Assembly (NCBI RefSeq): GCF_003284725.1
Contig: NZ_PGTO01000007.1
Coordinates: forward strand, 124,001-188,000
DNA: 64,000 bases
From: Paramagnetospirillum kuznetsovii
GTDB taxonomy: Bacteria; Pseudomonadota; Alphaproteobacteria; Rhodospirillales; Magnetospirillaceae
Reading direction: 5' to 3'
Part shown: one piece after another, positions 44,990 through 55,972 of the stretch
How the letters are laid out: every line of letters begins with the position of its first letter
Numbering within the stretch: the first letter of the stretch is position 1
Notes under the pieces: generated by a model
Database searches by the model: none
Told to the model about the DNA's origin: nothing
What the model saw: only the letters and a program-made list of their open reading frames with translations
Made by a program: the position numbers and the translations under genes

Positions 44990-45172
44990 GGAACCGGTAA
45001 TCCTGACTCTTGCGATGAGGGACCAGCAAACGACAGGGCGGGTAAGCCCGTCAAGCGCCGAATCCGTGGGGGTCCCTCTTGATTTGACGCCCTTGAATGC
45101 AATTAAGGTGTTGCGGAAAGCGCGCCACTCAGTTTAGGTCACATTCGACCATATCTGTTGTTCCGGTGTCTC

Positions 45173-45715
45173 ATGATGAATGTTATCCGCGCGAAGCTTC
45201 ACGGCATTCGCGTCACCAATGCCGATCTCAACTACCACGGCTCCATCACGCTGGATCCCGAGCAGTGCGAGATGGCCGGCATCTATCCCATGGAATTCGT
45301 CGAGATCTGGAACAAGAATTCCGCCGCCCGCATCTCCACCTATGTGATCTACGGCGAGCCCGGCTCGCGCTGCTGCGTGCTCAACGGCGCCGCCGCCCGG
45401 ACCTGCCAGAAGGGCGACGAGTTGATCATCGCCGCCTCCGAGTTGATCAGCGGGCCGGAAAAGCTCTATGACATCAAGCCGCGCATCCTGACCTTCCTGC
45501 CCGACAATCACGTTGATCAGGTGCTGTATTACGACGTCTTTCAAAGCGAGAGGCGGCCCTACGACTTCCGCATCGTCGACGCCGACAAGCACACGGTGGA
45601 AAGCTGCCACACTTGGCCCAACGTGGATATCACCCGGGTGCGCGACGGCCTGATCGCCAAGGGGTGGAGCGAGGCGGAAAGCGACGATTTCATCGCCAAG
45701 CATTTCTCGCTGTGA
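45173..45715 (+). CDS. panD: Aspartate 1-decarboxylase with a C-terminal extension
   Basis: 180 residues from ATG 45173 (ATG 45176 equally possible). The pyruvoyl precursor pattern is clear: [20 protein letters not shown], self-cleavage between Gly and Ser at about residues 23/24, the substrate Arg and Tyr in [14 protein letters not shown], and [19 protein letters not shown]. The core should convert aspartate to beta-alanine for pantothenate and CoA. Usual PanD is near 120-140 residues; here about 55 extra residues follow ([17 protein letters not shown] onward), of unknown role. queC follows after seven bases. Confidence 0.85.
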   Translation: MMNVIRAKLHGIRVTNADLNYHGSITLDPEQCEMAGIYPMEFVEIWNKNSAARISTYVIYGEPGSRCCVLNGAAARTCQKGDELIIAASELISGPEKLYDIKPRILTFLPDNHVDQVLYYDVFQSERRPYDFRIVDADKHTVESCHTWPNVDITRVRDGLIAKGWSEAESDDFIAKHFSL

Positions 45716-45722
45716 GCCGCTG

Positions 45723-46418
45723 ATGAAGCCCGCCGTCGTTCTGCTGTCCGGCGGTCTCGATTCGGCGACCACGCTGGCCATGGCCAAGGCCGACGGTTTC
45801 GCCCCGGCGGCGCTGACGTTCCGCTATGGCCAGCGTCACGCCGTCGAGATCGACGCGGCGCGCCGGGTGGCGCTCGCCATCGGGGTTTCCGATCACCGCA
45901 TCGCCGATATCGACCTCCGGGTGTTCGGCGGCTCGGCGCTGACCTCCGACTTGGCGGTGCCCAAGGGCCGCGCCGACGCGGAAATCTCGACGGGGATTCC
46001 GGTCACCTATGTGCCTGCCCGCAATACCATCATGCTGTCCTTCGCCCTGGCCTTCGCCGAGGTGATCGGCGCCGCCGACATCTTCGTCGGCGTCAACGCG
46101 GTGGATTATTCCGGCTATCCCGACTGCCGCCCCGACTACATCAAGGCGTTCGAGGACATGGCCAATCTGGCCACCAAGGCGGCGGTGGAGGGGCGCCGCC
46201 TCACGCTGCACACGCCGCTGATCAACCTGACCAAGGGCGAGATCATCAAGAAGGGGCTGGCGCTTGGCGTGGACTATGCCATCACGTCGACCTGCTACGA
46301 CCCCGATCCGCTGGGGCATGCCTGCGGCCAGTGCGATTCGTGTCGGTTGCGTCTGAAGGGCTTCGCCGAGGCCGGTCTGGCCGATCCGGCGCCTTATGCC
46401 GCTCGGCCGATGAAATGA
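45723..46418 (+). CDS. queC: 7-cyano-7-deazaguanine synthase
   Basis: 231 residues. The PP-loop [21 protein letters not shown] binds ATP, and the zinc site is [18 protein letters not shown] with an upstream Cys in [27 protein letters not shown] and [17 protein letters not shown] are further QueC signatures. It makes preQ0 from carboxydeazaguanine for queuosine tRNA modification. Other queuosine genes are not in the window. Confidence 0.96.
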   Translation: MKPAVVLLSGGLDSATTLAMAKADGFAPAALTFRYGQRHAVEIDAARRVALAIGVSDHRIADIDLRVFGGSALTSDLAVPKGRADAEISTGIPVTYVPARNTIMLSFALAFAEVIGAADIFVGVNAVDYSGYPDCRPDYIKAFEDMANLATKAAVEGRRLTLHTPLINLTKGEIIKKGLALGVDYAITSTCYDPDPLGHACGQCDSCRLRLKGFAEAGLADPAPYAARPMK

Positions 46419-46424
46419 CCCTTG

Positions 46425-46497
46425 TGGAATGCGGCCGGGACGGCCGCGCTCCGAGAATAGCGCGCCGTTCGGAGCGCGGGCGTCTCGCCCGCCCGAG
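46425..46497. repeat. Dispersed GC-rich palindromic repeat, copy 3
   Basis: This gap between the convergent queC and the unknown gene carries the same two palindromes as copy 1, with a nearly identical spacer (CCGAGAATAGCGCGCCGTTCGG against CCAAGAATAGCGAGTCGTTCGG). Confidence 0.8.
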
Positions 46498-46521
46498 AGT
46501 CACATCAAGTGACCAGCGGCC

Positions 46522-47058
46522 TTACATCCCGTTGAGCACCCCGTCGATTTCCAACTGAGCCATGGCGCGGTCGGAGCCGTGGATGATGGCGTTGGCACAG
46601 TCCATCAGCGCCTGGGCGGCGCGGCTGATGGCCTTGACATGCTCGGTGATCAGTCCGGGATCGGACCCGGCCAGGATTTCTTCTTCCAGCTTGTTGACGC
46701 CGCCGATGATCAGGCCGTTCAACTGGTTCAGCGTCTCCTCGAAGGGACGGCGGAACTTGCTCGGCACCCGGTCATAGGCCTCGATGGCCAGTTGCTTGTC
46801 CTTGAAGCTGGAATCGGCGAAATGCTCGGTATAGCTCTTGGGCTGCCACATCTTGCATTCCTCGACCATGTCCGGCATGTCCGGAATCATGTCGATCAGC
46901 ATGACGATTTCGTTGAAGTGGTTGAGGTAGTCCGTCGCGAGCAGGGTCTGGGCACTGATATTCGTGCCATCCACCCTGGCGACGAATTCCTGAAAAGCCG
47001 CGAACTCGTCCGGAGGAATATCCGATTCCGACACCATCCCTCCTGCCCCGGTTGTCAT
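46522..47058 (-). CDS. Conserved-looking all-helical protein of unknown function
   Basis: I do not recognise the family. The 178-residue product looks soluble and helical, with FAAFQEFVARVDGTN, TDYLNHFNEIVMLIDMIPDMPDMVEE, KSYTEHFADSSFKDKQLAIEAYDRVP and a C-terminal Asn-His pair in CANAIIHGSDRAMAQLE. The conserved-type His, Asp and Glu residues could bind a metal or ligand, but nothing decides this. Start choice lies between ATG 47058, ATG 47037 and GTG 47034, all near GGAGG-like sequence. It lies 70 bases after rlmH on the same strand. Confidence 0.6.
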   Translation of the reverse strand: MTTGAGGMVSESDIPPDEFAAFQEFVARVDGTNISAQTLLATDYLNHFNEIVMLIDMIPDMPDMVEECKMWQPKSYTEHFADSSFKDKQLAIEAYDRVPSKFRRPFEETLNQLNGLIIGGVNKLEEEILAGSDPGLITEHVKAISRAAQALMDCANAIIHGSDRAMAQLEIDGVLNGM

Positions 47059-47128
47059 TTCTCCCCGAACCCCATCCTTGCGCCATAAAGCGAAGAAGTT
47101 CAAGAGGCCAGCGGCGTTTGTTGCCAGA

Positions 47129-47587
47129 TTACGTTCGATGATACGGGTGGCCCGCGAGTATGGCCTGGGCCCGCCACAGCTGTTCCGCCAACAGGGCGCG
47201 GACCAGCATGTGCGGCCAGGTCATGCCGCCCAGCGACAAAAGCAGGTCGGCGCGTGCCCGCACCGCCTCGCCATGGCCGTCGGCGCCGCCGATCAGGAAG
47301 GCCACATCGCCGATACCGCCGTCGCGCCAGACGCGAATCTTCTCGGCGAAGTCGGGCGATGTCATATGGCGGCCGCGCTCGTCCAGCGCCACCACCACGG
47401 CGCCGTTCGGAACCGTGGACAGCAGCAGCTCCGCCTCGCGGGCCTTCAACTGGGCCGAGGCCAAGGGCCGCTTCTCCTCCACTTCCTTGAGGGTGAGCGG
47501 AGGGCTGAGACGCTTCACATACTGGTGGAACAGGTCAAGCTCCGGCCCCGGCTTGGCCTTGCCGACGGCGGCCAGCAGGATGCGCAT
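47129..47587 (-). CDS. rlmH: 23S rRNA (pseudouridine1915-N3)-methyltransferase
   Basis: 152 residues from ATG 47587, which shares a base with the rsfS stop (TGATG). The SPOUT-knot motifs are VALDERGRHMTSPDFAEKI and VAFLIGGADGHGEAV, with C-terminal MLVRALLAEQLWRAQAILAGHPYHR. It methylates helix 69 pseudouridine 1915 on 70S ribosomes. Gene order rsfS-rlmH is standard. Confidence 0.95.
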   Translation of the reverse strand: MRILLAAVGKAKPGPELDLFHQYVKRLSPPLTLKEVEEKRPLASAQLKAREAELLLSTVPNGAVVVALDERGRHMTSPDFAEKIRVWRDGGIGDVAFLIGGADGHGEAVRARADLLLSLGGMTWPHMLVRALLAEQLWRAQAILAGHPYHRT

Positions 47588-47991
47588 CAACCGCCTTGCA
47601 TGGCCTTGGCGCGGATGGCGGCGGCGTTGGGCTGTTCCGACTTGGCTTCCAGCGTGCCCCACATCTTTTCCAGATTGTAGAAGGCGCGGACCTCGGGGCG
47701 GAACAGATGGATGATGACGTCGCCGGCATCCACCAGAACCCAATCGCACTGCGCCTCGCCCTCGGTCTGCACATGCTGTCCGGCGGTCTTCAGGGCGCGG
47801 GCCACGTGATCGGCCATGGCGCCAACCTGGCGCTGCGACTTGCCGGTGGCGATGACCATGTGATCACAGATGGAGGTGCGGCCCTTGAGGTCGATGACGG
47901 CGATGTCCTCGGCCTTGTGGTCTTCCAGGGTGGCGACGACGAGTTCGACCAGGGACTGGGCCGGGGCGGCGGGGGGCGTTGGGGAAGTGAT
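47587..47991 (-). CDS. rsfS: Ribosomal silencing factor RsfS, probably with a non-canonical ATC start
   Basis: The RsfS fold is clear: VELVVATLEDHKAEDIAVID, then TSICDHMVIATGKSQRQVGA, VLVDAGDVIIHLFRPEVRAFY and NLEKMWG. The only ATG in the frame (47859) would remove the first strand and helix of the domain. Upstream the frame runs to a stop at about 48004 without ATG, GTG or TTG. An ATC at 47991 is preceded by AGGAG with six bases between, ideal spacing, giving 134 residues. A CTG further in lacks a ribosome-binding site. RsfS blocks subunit joining in stationary phase. Confidence 0.85.
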   Translation of the reverse strand: MTSPTPPAAPAQSLVELVVATLEDHKAEDIAVIDLKGRTSICDHMVIATGKSQRQVGAMADHVARALKTAGQHVQTEGEAQCDWVLVDAGDVIIHLFRPEVRAFYNLEKMWGTLEAKSEQPNAAAIRAKAMQGG

Positions 47992-48007
47992 GGTCGGCTC
48001 CTAAGGT

Positions 48008-48616
48008 CTAGACGAGGCGGCTGCGGATGGCGGTGGACGAGGCCGGATGCCGCCTTATGTGAAGGAAGGCCCAGGCCGGGGGCCGTTTGGCGCACAGGGC
48101 GCGCGGCCGGGTCGGGCTGACACGGAAACGGCCGAAGCGGCGGGCGGCCTTTGTGGCCAATGTCCGGGCAGAATAGGGACCACGGGCGAAAATCGCAACC
48201 GGAACGGTCCGGAAGATGCGCGGCCAGCGCGCCCAATGCTCCATCTGGGCCAGATTGTCGGCCCCCATCAGCCAGACGAAGCGGGCACAGGGGAAGCGGA
48301 TGGCCAGGGCGGTCAAGGTGTCGGCGGTATAGCGGGTGCCCAGCGCCGTCTCCAGCGTGGTGGGGCGCAGACGAGGATTTCCCGCCATCACTGCCTGCGC
48401 CGATGCCAGCCGCTCCGCCAACGCGGCCATGCCGGAGGTGGATTTCAACGGGTTCTGCGGACTGACCAGCAGCCAAACTTCGTGAAGCCGCAACAACTTC
48501 AGGCTCAGTTGCGCGATGTGGCGGTGCCCGTCATGGGCGGGATTGAACGAGCCGCCCAGCAGGCCGATCCGCACCCGGCGGCGGTCGCCCCAGGGATTGG
48601 GCGCCAGCGGCGTCAT
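48008..48616 (-). CDS. nadD: Nicotinate-nucleotide adenylyltransferase
   Basis: 202 residues from ATG 48616, overlapping the proA stop as [24 protein letters not shown] holds the nucleotidyltransferase HxGH-type site (here HDGH), [16 protein letters not shown] and C-terminal SSTAIRSR complete the family pattern. It makes nicotinate adenine dinucleotide, fitting nadK elsewhere in the window. The next gene rsfS follows after 16 bases. Confidence 0.94.
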   Translation of the reverse strand: MTPLAPNPWGDRRRVRIGLLGGSFNPAHDGHRHIAQLSLKLLRLHEVWLLVSPQNPLKSTSGMAALAERLASAQAVMAGNPRLRPTTLETALGTRYTADTLTALAIRFPCARFVWLMGADNLAQMEHWARWPRIFRTVPVAIFARGPYSARTLATKAARRFGRFRVSPTRPRALCAKRPPAWAFLHIRRHPASSTAIRSRLV

Positions 48617-49875
48617 CCCGGCCGGACCTGACCGCTGCCCTTGACCACGTATTTGAAGGTGCAGAGTTGTTCCACCCCCACCGGGCCGCGGGCATGCAGC
48701 TTGCCGGTGGAAATGCCGATCTCGGCGCCCATGCCGAACTCGCCGCCATCGGCGAACTGGGTCGAGGCGTTCCACAGCACGATGGCGGAATCGCAGCCCT
48801 GCAGGAAGGTCTCCGCCGCCTTGGCGTCCTCGGTGACGATGGCTTCGGTGTGGTGCGAGCCATGGGTGTTGATGTGATCCACCGCCGCCGCGACCCCGTC
48901 CACCACCTTCACCGCGATGATGGAATCGAGATATTCCGTGCTCCAATCCGCTTCCGTGGCGGGCAGCGTCCGGCAATCGGCCTCTTGCGCCAGATGATCG
49001 CCGCGAACCTCGCACCCCGAGTCGATCAGCATGGCGACCAGCGGCTTCAGATGGGTCTTGGCGCAGGCCTTGTCCACCAGCAGGGTCTCGGTGGCGCCAC
49101 AGACGCCGGTGCGGCGCATCTTGGCGTTGAGCACCACCTGCTTAGCCATTTCCAGATCGGCGGCGCCATCCACATAGGTGTGGCAGATGCCTTCCAGGTG
49201 CTGGAACAGCGGAATACGGCTTTCCTCCACCACCCGGGCCACCAGCGATTTGCCGCCCCGGGGCACGATCACATCGATGTAATCGGACAGCCGCAGCATG
49301 ACGCCCACCGCCGCGCGGTCGGTGGTGGGAACCATCTGGACCGCCTCCTTGGGCAGGCCGCAGGCGGTGATGCCGCCCACCAGGGCGGTCATGATGGCCG
49401 AGGAGGAATGAAAGCTTTCCGAGCCGCCGCGCAGGATGGCGGCATTGCCCGATTTCAGGCACAGGCCGGCGGCGTCGGCGGTGACGTTGGGGCGGCTCTC
49501 ATAGATGATGCCCACCACCCCCAGCGGCACGGCGACGCGGGAAATGGCCAGCCCGTTGGGCCGGGTCCATTCCGCCAGGGTGCGGCCGACCGGATCGGGC
49601 AGGGCGGCGATCTCTTCCAGACCCTTGGCCATGGCCTCGACTCGGGCCGGATTGAGCATCAGGCGGTCCAGCAGGGCCTTGGACAGCCCCTTGGCCTCGC
49701 CCGCCGCCATGTCCTTGGCATTGGCCTCGAGGATCAGGCGCGCATCGATGCGGATGGCCTGGGCCGAAGCGCGCAGGGCCTTGTTCTTGTCGAAGGCGGG
49801 CGTCAGCGCCAATTGCCGCGCGGCGGCGCGGGCGCGCTTGCCCAATTCGGTCATCAGGGTCTGAAGGTCGCTCAT
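48613..49875 (-). CDS. proA: Gamma-glutamyl phosphate reductase
   Basis: 420 residues with the aldehyde-dehydrogenase-like fold: [36 protein letters not shown], the catalytic Cys in [15 protein letters not shown], and [21 protein letters not shown]. It reduces gamma-glutamyl phosphate to the semialdehyde in proline synthesis. proB lies five bases upstream and nadD overlaps downstream. Confidence 0.97.
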   Translation of the reverse strand: MSDLQTLMTELGKRARAAARQLALTPAFDKNKALRASAQAIRIDARLILEANAKDMAAGEAKGLSKALLDRLMLNPARVEAMAKGLEEIAALPDPVGRTLAEWTRPNGLAISRVAVPLGVVGIIYESRPNVTADAAGLCLKSGNAAILRGGSESFHSSSAIMTALVGGITACGLPKEAVQMVPTTDRAAVGVMLRLSDYIDVIVPRGGKSLVARVVEESRIPLFQHLEGICHTYVDGAADLEMAKQVVLNAKMRRTGVCGATETLLVDKACAKTHLKPLVAMLIDSGCEVRGDHLAQEADCRTLPATEADWSTEYLDSIIAVKVVDGVAAAVDHINTHGSHHTEAIVTEDAKAAETFLQGCDSAIVLWNASTQFADGGEFGMGAEIGISTGKLHARGPVGVEQLCTFKYVVKGSGQVRPG

Positions 49876-49880
49876 GATGC

Positions 49881-52183
<2,303 letters not shown>

Positions 52184-52187
52184 TCAA

Positions 52188-52285
52188 ACGTCGGCGCGCA
52201 CATCCGTGCGCTTGGCTCTTCCGCTAAAGCTCCGGGCGCCTCAATGGCGCCGCGCTTCGCCTGCGGCTCGCTCGTGGTGCCCGTG
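52188..52285. repeat. Intergenic GC-rich repeat, copy B
   Basis: This gap before obgE shares ordered blocks with 37805-37900 (CCTCAA, GCGCTTGGCTCTTCCGC, GGGCGCCTCAATGGCGCC, TCGCCTGCGGCTCG). The inner GGCGCCTCAATGGCGCC is a palindrome. The obgE promoter should lie in or near this gap, but I could not place it. Confidence 0.55.
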
Positions 52286-52304
52286 TCCTATCATCCTTGC
52301 GCCG

Positions 52305-52339
52305 AAAATCAAAAAGGGGAACGGTTTCCCGTTCCCCTT
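52305..52339 (-). terminator. Rho-independent terminator after rpmA
   Basis: Read on the reverse strand, AAGGGGAACGG (52339-52329), loop GAAA and CCGTTCCCCTT (52324-52314) form an 11-bp stem followed by TTTTTGATTTT. It ends the rplU-rpmA transcript before obgE. Confidence 0.93.
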
Positions 52340-52368
52340 CTCGATAACGCAAGCGTTCGGGAACGGCC

Positions 52369-52638
52369 TTACTCGGCAGCCTCCGGCAGCGGCTCGACGA
52401 CCACGAAGGTGCGACCCTCGGCCTTGTGCTTGAAGGCGACCTTGCCCTCGGCGGTGGCGAACAGGGTGTGGTCGGTGCCCATGCCCACATTGGCGCCCGG
52501 ATAGAACTTGGTGCCGCGCTGGCGCACGATGATGTTGCCGGGAATGACCAGCTCGCCGCCGAACTTCTTGACGCCGAGTCGCTGACCCGCGGAGTCGCGG
52601 CCGTTGCGGGAAGAACCGCCAGCCTTTTTATGAGCCAT
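52369..52638 (-). CDS. rpmA: 50S ribosomal protein bL27
   Basis: 89 residues starting [20 protein letters not shown], the invariant bL27 N-terminus that reaches the peptidyl transferase centre, then [21 protein letters not shown]. No Firmicutes-type N-terminal leader is present. It follows rplU by 30 bases and is followed by a strong terminator. Confidence 0.98.
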   Translation of the reverse strand: MAHKKAGGSSRNGRDSAGQRLGVKKFGGELVIPGNIIVRQRGTKFYPGANVGMGTDHTLFATAEGKVAFKHKAEGRTFVVVEPLPEAAE

Positions 52639-52668
52639 AGTCTACTCTCCTCGTATCCGCTGCTGCGA

Positions 52669-52971
52669 TCAGCCGGCGGAAATATCGGTGATGCGCAGGA
52701 TCGTCAAGTCCTGGCGGTGGCCGTTCTTACGGCGCGAATTCTGGCGGCGGCGCTTCTTGAAGACGATGACCTTCTCGCCGCGGGCCTGGGCAACCACGGT
52801 GGCCTTCACCTGAGCGCCGTCCACATTGGGAGCGCCGATCTTGTCGCCGACCATCAGCACCTGATCGAGCACGACCTCGGCACCGGCCTCACCGGCCAGC
52901 TTCTCGACGCGGATCACGTCGCCCGATGCCACCTTGTACTGCTTACCGCCGGTCTGAATGACTGCGAACAT
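52669..52971 (-). CDS. rplU: 50S ribosomal protein bL21
   Basis: 100 residues: [19 protein letters not shown], then [20 protein letters not shown] and the C-terminal [15 protein letters not shown]. It binds 23S rRNA domain I. It is first in the rplU-rpmA operon, with a clear sigma-70 promoter upstream. Confidence 0.98.
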   Translation of the reverse strand: MFAVIQTGGKQYKVASGDVIRVEKLAGEAGAEVVLDQVLMVGDKIGAPNVDGAQVKATVVAQARGEKVIVFKKRRRQNSRRKNGHRQDLTILRITDISAG

Positions 52972-53036
52972 GACGATTCTACCTGAGCAAAAGAAATAGT
53001 GACGCGCAAGGTTTGACCCCCGCGCGAGAGGGCCGA

Positions 53037-53064
53037 ACTATACTCAGGCGCAAATCAGAGTCAA
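53037..53064 (-). promoter_or_regulatory. Promoter of rplU-rpmA
   Basis: TTGACT (53064-53059) and TATAGT (53042-53037) are 16 bases apart, both close to consensus. The start would be about 60 bases before the rplU ATG. The -35 lies at the end of the upstream unknown gene. Confidence 0.8.
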
Positions 53065-53561
53065 CGCCTTTGTGTGCCATATCGTCGCACTTGATGGGCG
53101 CTGGCCGCAGGTTCGACGACGGAGTGGGCGGAAAGCTTGTGTTCGGCGTTAAGCAAGGAATGGACGATGGCCTCCCTGACCCGGTGCGGATCATCCGCAT
53201 CAATCAGATGGGCCACGCCAATGATTTCAGCCGCCCCCAGCGACAGAACCGCAAGAACCTGAATGCCTTTCTTGCGCTCGGACCGCTGGCCAACGAATAT
53301 CTCGCAGCGCCGGATTTCCGGAAAGTGACGGACCAGCATGGCCACCCGATGTTCGGCGAATGCCAGCGTGGCCGGATCGTCTCCGGTCCCGTTGAAAGCA
53401 AAATCAAACGACGAACTGGCCCGCGGAGAAGCGCCGACATTCTTGGCGTGAAAGCTGCGCGCGCGGCTGGCACGGATGGAGGCCTCCCGGGTGGCATCGG
53501 CAAAGTCGGCCGTCAGTTGATCCACCCAGGCGGCATCGAATCGCTCTTTCGTCTTCTTCAT
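53061..53561 (-). CDS. Protein of unknown function, coupled to the zeta-toxin-like gene
   Basis: 166 residues, not a family I recognise. The start ATG at 53561 overlaps the zeta-like gene stop by four bases, so it is probably translated with it. Features: a basic N-terminus MKKTKERFDAAW, a central GGTGDDP-like loop (NGTGDDPATLAFAEHR), strands CEIFVGQRS and GIQVLAVLSLGAAEIIGV and a basic C-terminus. An antitoxin or accessory role is a guess from position only; known epsilon antitoxins are small helical proteins encoded upstream. Confidence 0.55.
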   Translation of the reverse strand: MKKTKERFDAAWVDQLTADFADATREASIRASRARSFHAKNVGASPRASSSFDFAFNGTGDDPATLAFAEHRVAMLVRHFPEIRRCEIFVGQRSERKKGIQVLAVLSLGAAEIIGVAHLIDADDPHRVREAIVHSLLNAEHKLSAHSVVEPAASAHQVRRYGTQRR

Positions 53562-54136
53562 CCGAACTCCTCCAAGAGGGGAGACTGGCCGAACCGTCGC
53601 CGCATCATGCCCTGTCGAATTTCGGCAAGCAATATGGCCTTGTCTCTCGAATTGTCAAAGACCAGGGCGAGGTCCGCCGCCCGGACGTAATCGGGAAAAT
53701 TCTTATTGATACGATCAAAACGTCTCACGATATCCGCGTCGGGAATGTCATGTCCACCATCGGCGACACGGATATCGACCCTGGCGCGGGATAGCGCCGC
53801 ACTTTCCAGCCCGACGAAAAACAGGTTGCACTCCCAGCCTTCCATCTTGAATTCAGCCATGGTGCGGAGATAGCCCCGCGAAGCCAAGGTGGTCTCGACG
53901 ACGAAGGACTGACGCGACGCCCTCAACTCTCTGATCCTCTCGATGGCCTCGCGTCCTGCGGCGATCAGGCTTTCGCTCGGATTCAGCGGGTTCATGCGGG
54001 CGGCTATCTCGTCGACATTGACGAAGGGCAAGCCGTCCAGTTGGCTCTTAAGCACTCTTTTTGCCGTCGTTGTCTTTCCCGCTCCATTTGGACCCCCGAA
54101 AATCCATAATACGGGCGGAGCGCTATCGTGAGGCAT
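53558..54136 (-). CDS. Zeta-toxin-like P-loop kinase
   Basis: 192 residues from ATG 54136 (an upstream TTG is possible). Walker A appears as IFGGPNGAGKTTTAKRV, followed by LPFVNVDEIAARMNP with the Asp used by zeta toxins in substrate binding, SFVVETTLASRGYLRTM, and Arg-rich SRARVDIRVADGGHDIP. Zeta toxins phosphorylate UDP-N-acetylglucosamine; related chromosomal kinases may have other substrates. The downstream coupled gene is unknown and no epsilon-like gene is upstream. Confidence 0.83.
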   Translation of the reverse strand: MPHDSAPPVLWIFGGPNGAGKTTTAKRVLKSQLDGLPFVNVDEIAARMNPLNPSESLIAAGREAIERIRELRASRQSFVVETTLASRGYLRTMAEFKMEGWECNLFFVGLESAALSRARVDIRVADGGHDIPDADIVRRFDRINKNFPDYVRAADLALVFDNSRDKAILLAEIRQGMMRRRFGQSPLLEEFG

Positions 54137-54230
54137 GCCTGATGGTGTCGCCAAAAACGTGAATCATCCGCAGAATACGACATGTGGCGGGCAGCGCAAC
54201 GCTTTTTTTCTCTTATTCCGCGCAGAGCGA

Positions 54231-54446
54231 TTATAGGGACCGCGCTCCGGACAGCATTTCCTCTTCCCCAGCGCGTCGCTTCGCCACCAGATCGAGGATC
54301 CTCTCCTTCTCCACCTCGCTGGCGGTGGACCAGGCCTTGATCTCCGCTCGCGTGCGTTTGCAGCCGATGCACCAGCCGAGGCGATCATCGATGCGGCAGA
54401 CGGATTTGCAGGGACTGTCGAAAATGCGGAGCGGCGGGTGGGGCAA
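54231..54446 (-). CDS. DUF1289 family small Cys-rich protein
   Basis: 71 residues. DSPCKSVCRIDDRLGWCIGCKRT gives four Cys in the DUF1289 arrangement CxxxC...CxxC, probably a metal or Fe-S site, followed by a helical tail EIKAWSTASEVEKERIL. The family is common in proteobacteria with unknown function. It is divergent from the phosphofructokinase gene; the intervening gap holds the palindrome CCCCATATGGGG (54488-54499). Confidence 0.88.
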   Translation of the reverse strand: MPHPPLRIFDSPCKSVCRIDDRLGWCIGCKRTRAEIKAWSTASEVEKERILDLVAKRRAGEEEMLSGARSL

Positions 54447-54596
54447 TCATACCTCCTCGGTTACGCCCCGTTTGGTGGGGCCTTTCCCCATATGGGGCCT
54501 ACTCAAGAGACCTAAAACCCCCAGCGCCTCTGGTCGGAGGCGGCGGACAAGCGTAATCTGGGGGCAACAAGCAGAATGAAACCGGGAGAAAGCGTG

Positions 54597-55811
54597 ATGC
54601 TGCACGGCAAGGTCTTGGTCGCCCAGGGTGGCGGCCCCACCGCGGTGATCAATCAGTCCATGGTGGGCGCGGTGCTGGAATCGCGCAAGTTCCGCAATGT
54701 GGACCTGGTCTACGGCGCCCATCACGGGGTGCGCGGCATCATCAACGAGGAGTTTCTCGACCTCACCCAAGAGACCAGCCACAACCTGGAAGCGGTGGCG
54801 CAGACGCCGTCCTCGGCCCTGGGCTCGACGCGCGACAAGCCCGACCTTAAATACTGCCAGGAGGTGTTCAAGGTTCTCCAGGCCCACGGCATCGCCTATT
54901 TCTTCTATATCGGCGGCAACGATTCCTCGGACACCGTGCGCATCGTCTCGGAAGAAGCCCACAAGGCGGGCTATCCCCTGCGCTGCATCCATATCCCCAA
55001 GACCATCGACAATGATCTGGTCCACAACGACCATACGCCGGGCTTTCCCTCGGCGGCCCGCTTCGTGGCCCAGGCCTTCATGGGCGCCAATCTGGATAAT
55101 TCGGCACTGAAGGGGGTCTATATCGCGGTGGTGATGGGCCGCCATGCCGGTTTCCTCACCGCCGCCTCGGCGCTGGGCAAGAAGTTTCCCGACGACGGCC
55201 CTCACCTTATCTATATCCCCGAGCGCAATTTCTCGGTGGACTCGTTCCTGGGCGACGTCAAGGCCTGCTACGAAAAGCACGGACGCTGTGTCGTCGCCGT
55301 GTCGGAAGGCATCCACGACGAGAACGGCGCTCCCATCATCACCAAGCTTTCCAAGGACGTGGAAAAGGACGCCCACGGCAATATCCAGCTTTCGGGCACC
55401 GGCGCCCTGGCCGACCTGCTGTGCGAGGAGGTCAAGGCCAAGCTGGGGATCAAGCGGGTCCGGGGCGACACCTTCGGCTATGTGCAGCGCTCGTTCATCG
55501 GCTGCGTCTCGGACCTGGATCAGCGCGAAGCCCGCGAAGTGGGCGAGAAGGCGGTGCAATACGCCATGTGGGGCGCGGTGGACGGATCGGTCACCATCCA
55601 GCGCACCGGCTTCTATTCGGTGGACTACAAGCTGTTGCCGCTGGAGATGGTGGCGGGCAAGACTCGGGTGATGGAAGACCATTTCATCGCCGAGTCGGGC
55701 ACCGACGTCACCGACGCCTTCCGCATGTATCTGCGGCCGCTGTTGGGCTCGGGCATGCCCGACGCCTTCCGCCTGCGGCTGAACTCGGTGCCGAAGATTT
55801 TGAAGCGTTGA
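54597..55811 (+). CDS. pfp: 6-phosphofructokinase, pyrophosphate-dependent type
   Basis: 404 residues from ATG 54597 (ATG 54576 is a longer option); GGGAG lies upstream. GGGPTAVINQSMVG binds phosphate, and the PKTIDNDL catalytic motif and MGRHAGFLTAAS are present. The nucleotide loop reads IGGNDSSDT, with Asp where ATP-dependent enzymes have Gly (GGDGS); Asp at this site blocks ATP and marks the PPi type. It interconverts fructose 6-phosphate and fructose 1,6-bisphosphate reversibly. No other glycolytic gene is near. Confidence 0.9.
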   Translation: MLHGKVLVAQGGGPTAVINQSMVGAVLESRKFRNVDLVYGAHHGVRGIINEEFLDLTQETSHNLEAVAQTPSSALGSTRDKPDLKYCQEVFKVLQAHGIAYFFYIGGNDSSDTVRIVSEEAHKAGYPLRCIHIPKTIDNDLVHNDHTPGFPSAARFVAQAFMGANLDNSALKGVYIAVVMGRHAGFLTAASALGKKFPDDGPHLIYIPERNFSVDSFLGDVKACYEKHGRCVVAVSEGIHDENGAPIITKLSKDVEKDAHGNIQLSGTGALADLLCEEVKAKLGIKRVRGDTFGYVQRSFIGCVSDLDQREAREVGEKAVQYAMWGAVDGSVTIQRTGFYSVDYKLLPLEMVAGKTRVMEDHFIAESGTDVTDAFRMYLRPLLGSGMPDAFRLRLNSVPKILKR

Positions 55812-55836
55812 GCCGACGCACCGCGAAAGAAGCATC

Positions 55837-55864
55837 TTGCCTCCGGACGCGTTTTGGCTATTAT
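55837..55864 (+). promoter_or_regulatory. Candidate promoter of the rimP-nusA-infB operon leader
   Basis: TTGCCT (55837-55842) and TATTAT (55859-55864) are 16 bases apart. Transcripts would start near 55871, 40 bases before the hairpin at 55911. Confidence 0.6.
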
Positions 55865-55910
55865 GACGCCTAGACACATTCTTACGTGCCCGCTTGACGG
55901 GATTGTGAGG

Positions 55911-55935
55911 GTGGGCCATCGGCCCACTTTTTTTT
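55911..55935 (+). terminator. Strong hairpin plus T-run in the rimP leader (terminator or attenuator)
   Basis: GTGGGCC (55911-55917), loop ATC and GGCCCAC (55921-55927) are followed by eight T. It can end the phosphofructokinase transcript, or act as an attenuator for transcripts from the promoter at 55837. An upstream CCCG/CGGG hairpin (about 55888-55900) and GCCC runs could form an alternative fold. Confidence 0.9.
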
Positions 55936-55972
55936 GTTTTTAGGGACCAGAAGGTCGCAGGCGAACAGGGTT

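Noticed and set aside
48008-48040. Apparent short C-terminus of NadD after SSTAIRSR
   Set aside because: Alphaproteobacterial NadD proteins commonly end soon after this motif, so I do not treat it as a truncation.
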